This document shows, piece after piece, positions 60,681-64,000 of a stretch of DNA of 64,000 nt (positions within the stretch are counted from its first letter, which is position 1; each line of letters starts with the position of its first letter). Position numbers and translations under genes: made by a program. This DNA comes from Centropus unirufus (Eukaryota > Chordata > Aves > Cuculiformes > Centropidae): NCBI GenBank assembly GCA_013397695.1, contig VYZI01000389.1, positions 369,909 through 433,908 of the forward strand, written 5' to 3'. The notes beneath the pieces were generated by a model. It was not told the DNA's origin, made no database searches, and saw nothing but the letters and a program-made list of their open reading frames with translations.

Positions 60681-63600
60681 TGCCTGCAGAAAAGACCATC
60701 TGAGAATGTACAAACAGGCTGATAAACATGGAGAAACAGTCTAGTAGATCGCTTGAGAAGTGTTTAAATAGCTGAGGAGCTTTCATCATGGATGATGCCC
60801 GACAGTGAGTCACACAAGTATCTATTTGTAATGACCCAAGAGGAGTAAGCCCTGTCCCAACTGCAAAGATGTCCTCATCACCTTGACATAGGGCAGAAGG
60901 GGTAGATTTTCATTACCTCAGCTCATGCACTTCTAATGACAAATACCAGGGCTCTCCCTCAGGGGACAGGAGATTCAAAGTAAAACGTTGTGCTTTATTT
61001 TTATGTGGGATCCTATGTCTCTATAAGGGACCAAGTAAAACACACAGCTCGAAGCTCATGAATACATAGATATGGATAGTCTGCATCCAAATTACATGGC
61101 TCAAACCTGCTCAATCCAAGACTTTTAAAGTTGTTACAAAAAATCCAGCATCCCGTCTGCTACATTCAAATCCCTCCTTGTATTTTAGTTTTGAGACCTC
61201 CAAGTGGTCTTAAACCAGCCTAAATTCTTCCTGAAGCATACTATTTATGTTTTGCTCAATATAGTTTCAACTTGAAACAGTTCTCAACATAGGACATTGA
61301 AGCTCAAAAGTGAACAAGCTGGCAGGTTTTATTAGAGTACGTTTTATTAGAAAAACCACACACACCCCAACAACAATGATCCTTTTTACAACAGCACCAG
61401 TCAGACAGACTGTTTTTCCTTGATGAACAGATTGTGGTTCTGCCTATGCATTTTACTCTCTGTCCCTGAGCTTCCCAATGTGTGATGTGTTGACCTGCTG
61501 AAGTTTACCCACTGTAGTTTATGCTGCCACCTGAAGGTTGTCACATAATGTATTGGCTGCTTACAGCATTGTGACCTGCAACTCCTTTGCATGCAAAAAA
61601 TCTTATTGGCTCGTTCCTCAGACATCCAGAAAGTTCCCTGTCTTGGAAACATTTGGAGAAAGGATAGTCAACTCTTTCTGTCTCCTCCACATTCTCTCCT
61701 TTCCCCAAGACAGGAGAGATCTGGGCAGAAATGAAGTCACTCACTTATAACTAGAGACTCGCTCAGGGCAAGGCTGCAGTTCAGCAGTGTATATGACACA
61801 AGCATATAACACATGCCAGGCAATGCATAATTCAAGCACATCTAAATACAGGATATATCTTATTTCAGTTTGGAAGCAATATTCAACTCTGAAAGAAATG
61901 TGATAGTGAAAAATGAAAAAAAAATCAAGAAAACCTCATGTAGAAAGGTTTAATTAAAGCTGTCTCAGATCTCTCAAGACAAAACCACGGGAAGGTCTAG
62001 GGCAGAAGTTTTGGAAGGGAACAGTGGTTTTAGAGTACTTAGCTGAAAAGAAAATGTGAGTGGCCTAATCATGATTTTTCAAAAAGGGGTCAACTATTTT
62101 CAGGAATGACTATGTTTTACATGGCCTGAATAGTACAAGATGTGCAAAAAAACCTTCCCCGGGGATTGCAAATGAGGCAGCTGTTGACTGCAACTTACAG
62201 ATTTACAAATGGACTCTTTGGAAAACATTACACAGTCTGTTACTGAGAAGCATGAAATGAAAACTCCATGCCAAACCAATGTCCACTTTGTCCATGCCTT
62301 TCTTCATCTCTGCACTCCAATCCTCTGGACTCCTTGTAAGAACAAATCTGTGCCATTATCTATAGGATAGTTTTGGAGCCAAACAAGAAACAAGTTCAGC
62401 TTTCGGTGATGTAGATACTCCTCTTCTAAACAAAATTGACGTCTTTACCCCCAAAGGAGGAAATAAAAACCATAAGAAAGGAAATTCCCACTTCATGGAT
62501 TAAAGAGTATTAGATGATGTGGTTTTAAAATAAATGTGTAAAATGGAAATAAAAGTGTAGGTGGATTTATGAAGGGAGGCAGCTTCAAAGTCTTTGTAGC
62601 ACGTTGTCTGTGGACCTTAGACAGATTTCCTTAAACATCCCTTTTTTTGTGGAACTGTTTGAAACAAGCCATAAGATCCATCAGCAGTAAAAGTCTTGTT
62701 TTGTGGAGAAAGTTGGCCAGACTGGAGTCTAGGCTTCAGTCAATGGTAGACAAATCTCCATGCTTTTGTTTCCAGGCTTACTTATGTCAAATGTCCTGAA
62801 ATGAGAAAAAATTAGGATTTTTTTTTTTTCTTTACACCAGGGCAAGTAGCAGTGACTGAAAATGGATCACAGAGAAACTGGGTAGAATAATACAGTTGTA
62901 AAAATTCCTAATATGCAAATGCTGTCATCTCCCAACATTACTTTGAAGTAGAAATTTACAGGAATAGTTGATTCTAGGAAGATTTACTGCATTGTCATTT
63001 AGACAACTTATCTTTCATGTAAAAAGAAGTCTGTTTAGGTGTCCCCATAGTTATTTGGCATCGTCACTGGAAAGATAAAACAGGTACAAACTCAGTCATG
63101 TATTTTCCATGTATTTTTGATCATTACTTTTTTTTCTAATTTGCATTGGTTTGAGCTGTCCGATGGTAGACAAATAGAAGTCTACATTTCTGATTATGCA
63201 GTGCACTCTGATGATAAAGAAGTTCTCTATCTTTCTTTCCCCCCACCAAAAAGTCACCTGTAAGTTTAAGAGACAATGTGTCATAGATTACTGGAAAACT
63301 GTCTTCAAGGAAGGAGTAACTGCTATTAAGCAGCAACTTTCATTTAGTGTCCTTCCAATTGCTGGATCTTTTTGTGAGCCTGAGACCACTGTCACTGCTA
63401 GAGAACATAAAACATGGAATAGAAGAGAAGTAAGAAAGAAAAGAGAGGACAATATTCCCTCAGGGTAGAAGTTTACTATGGATGTTATCTTGGAAGCAGT
63501 GCTCTAACAGAGGTCTTCTTTATAGTAAATGCTAACCTAATAATGTCTTATTAATTCTCCCTACTTACAGTAACAATTAGAACAAGAAAAAATTCAAGGC

Positions 63601-64000
63601 AGTAAGGAAGAGAATGGAAGAAAGACAGTCGTAAAAAGAACAAGAAAAGTAATAATAAAAAAAATCCTTGTGGTGAAAAGGATGGGGGGGCGGGGGGAAG
63701 AAAGAAATCTGGCGCTAACTCTAAGCAATTTGCACCTTGTGCCCAGATCATAACTCTCTGCCTCCACTGCTTCCACACCCCATGATTTATGTTTGACAGT
63801 CCCAAAGTGGTTTGGAAATGGCACAGCACCGAGACCTTGTGGTGAAGTTAACTGATGTTTGAAAAAACAAAAATGAGTTAATTTATGGGAGCGTTCCTTT
63901 GGACTGGAATTCCAAACCAACACAGCTCTCCTCTAGTGGAAAAGTTTTGCACGCACACACACAGAATCTCCTCTTCTTTTTCTAGTTTGGTCTCAGATTC
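60681..64000. other. repeat-poor terminal interval
   Basis: No gene or interspersed repeat recognised. It contains two weak CTCF-like matches (61524-61537 and 63927-63939), a purine-rich stretch at 63595-63700 and a short CA-rich run at 63952-63962. Confidence 0.45.
63684..63697 (+). repeat. G-run pair
   Basis: Seven G, one C and six G at the end of a 100-bp purine-rich stretch. It is too short for a three-tetrad four-tract G-quadruplex on its own. Confidence 0.7.

Noticed and set aside
1..64000. CRISPR array, operon or other prokaryotic system
   Set aside because: No regular spacer-repeat array, ribosome binding sites or dense coding. The CR1 content shows vertebrate nuclear DNA.

Overview
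This is repeat-dotted, AT-rich vertebrate nuclear DNA. It is almost certainly from a bird: about two dozen CR1 LINE fragments carry the avian-type 3' tail built from ATTCTATG-like units, and near 48.1 kb there is a fragment resembling the promoter-bearing LTR of an avian ERVL-type retrovirus. I see no host protein-coding gene, exon series, CpG island, rRNA or tRNA. All open reading frames are short (170 codons at most), and the longest is the C-terminal end of a CR1 reverse transcriptase. The window therefore reads as intergenic or deep-intronic sequence. The species and the neighbouring genes cannot be told from it.

Layout. 0-6.6 kb: short CR1 pieces (0.3, 1.3, 2.0 kb) and a 440-bp one at 6.1 kb, with two small tandem duplications near 3.55 and 4.03 kb. 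6.6-14.5 kb: nearly repeat-free. 14.5-25.8 kb: CR1-rich, with a copy that still reads as reverse transcriptase C-terminus (14.5 kb), a head-to-head inverted pair (18.1/18.6 kb) and an 800-bp minus-strand copy (25 kb). 25.8-31.2 kb: no CR1; it holds a strong G-quadruplex motif and a CTCF-like site (28.6-28.8 kb). 31.2-48.4 kb: CR1-rich, including an internally deleted copy (34.8-35.9 kb), a CpG-enriched segment of uncertain, possibly retroviral, origin (38.8-39.4 kb) and the LTR-like fragment (48.0-48.4 kb). 48.4-64 kb: sparse repeats, apart from a CR1 endonuclease fragment (59.3 kb) and a badly decayed CR1 reverse-transcriptase fragment (60.2 kb). The 54.8-59.3 kb block has the best candidates for conserved regulatory DNA.

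CR1 copies are split about evenly between strands (12 plus, 12 minus), so insertion orientation gives no hint of a host transcription unit. At least three CR1 tail types are visible, which implies several waves of insertion. Repeat calls rest on remembered family features read by eye, so boundaries are good to about 5-30 bp. Regulatory and conserved-element suggestions are inference and need alignment to other bird genomes. I did not find a new biological system here; the most distinctive items are structural (rearranged CR1s, the inverted pair, the G-quadruplex/CTCF-like cluster) and the unexplained CpG-rich segments.
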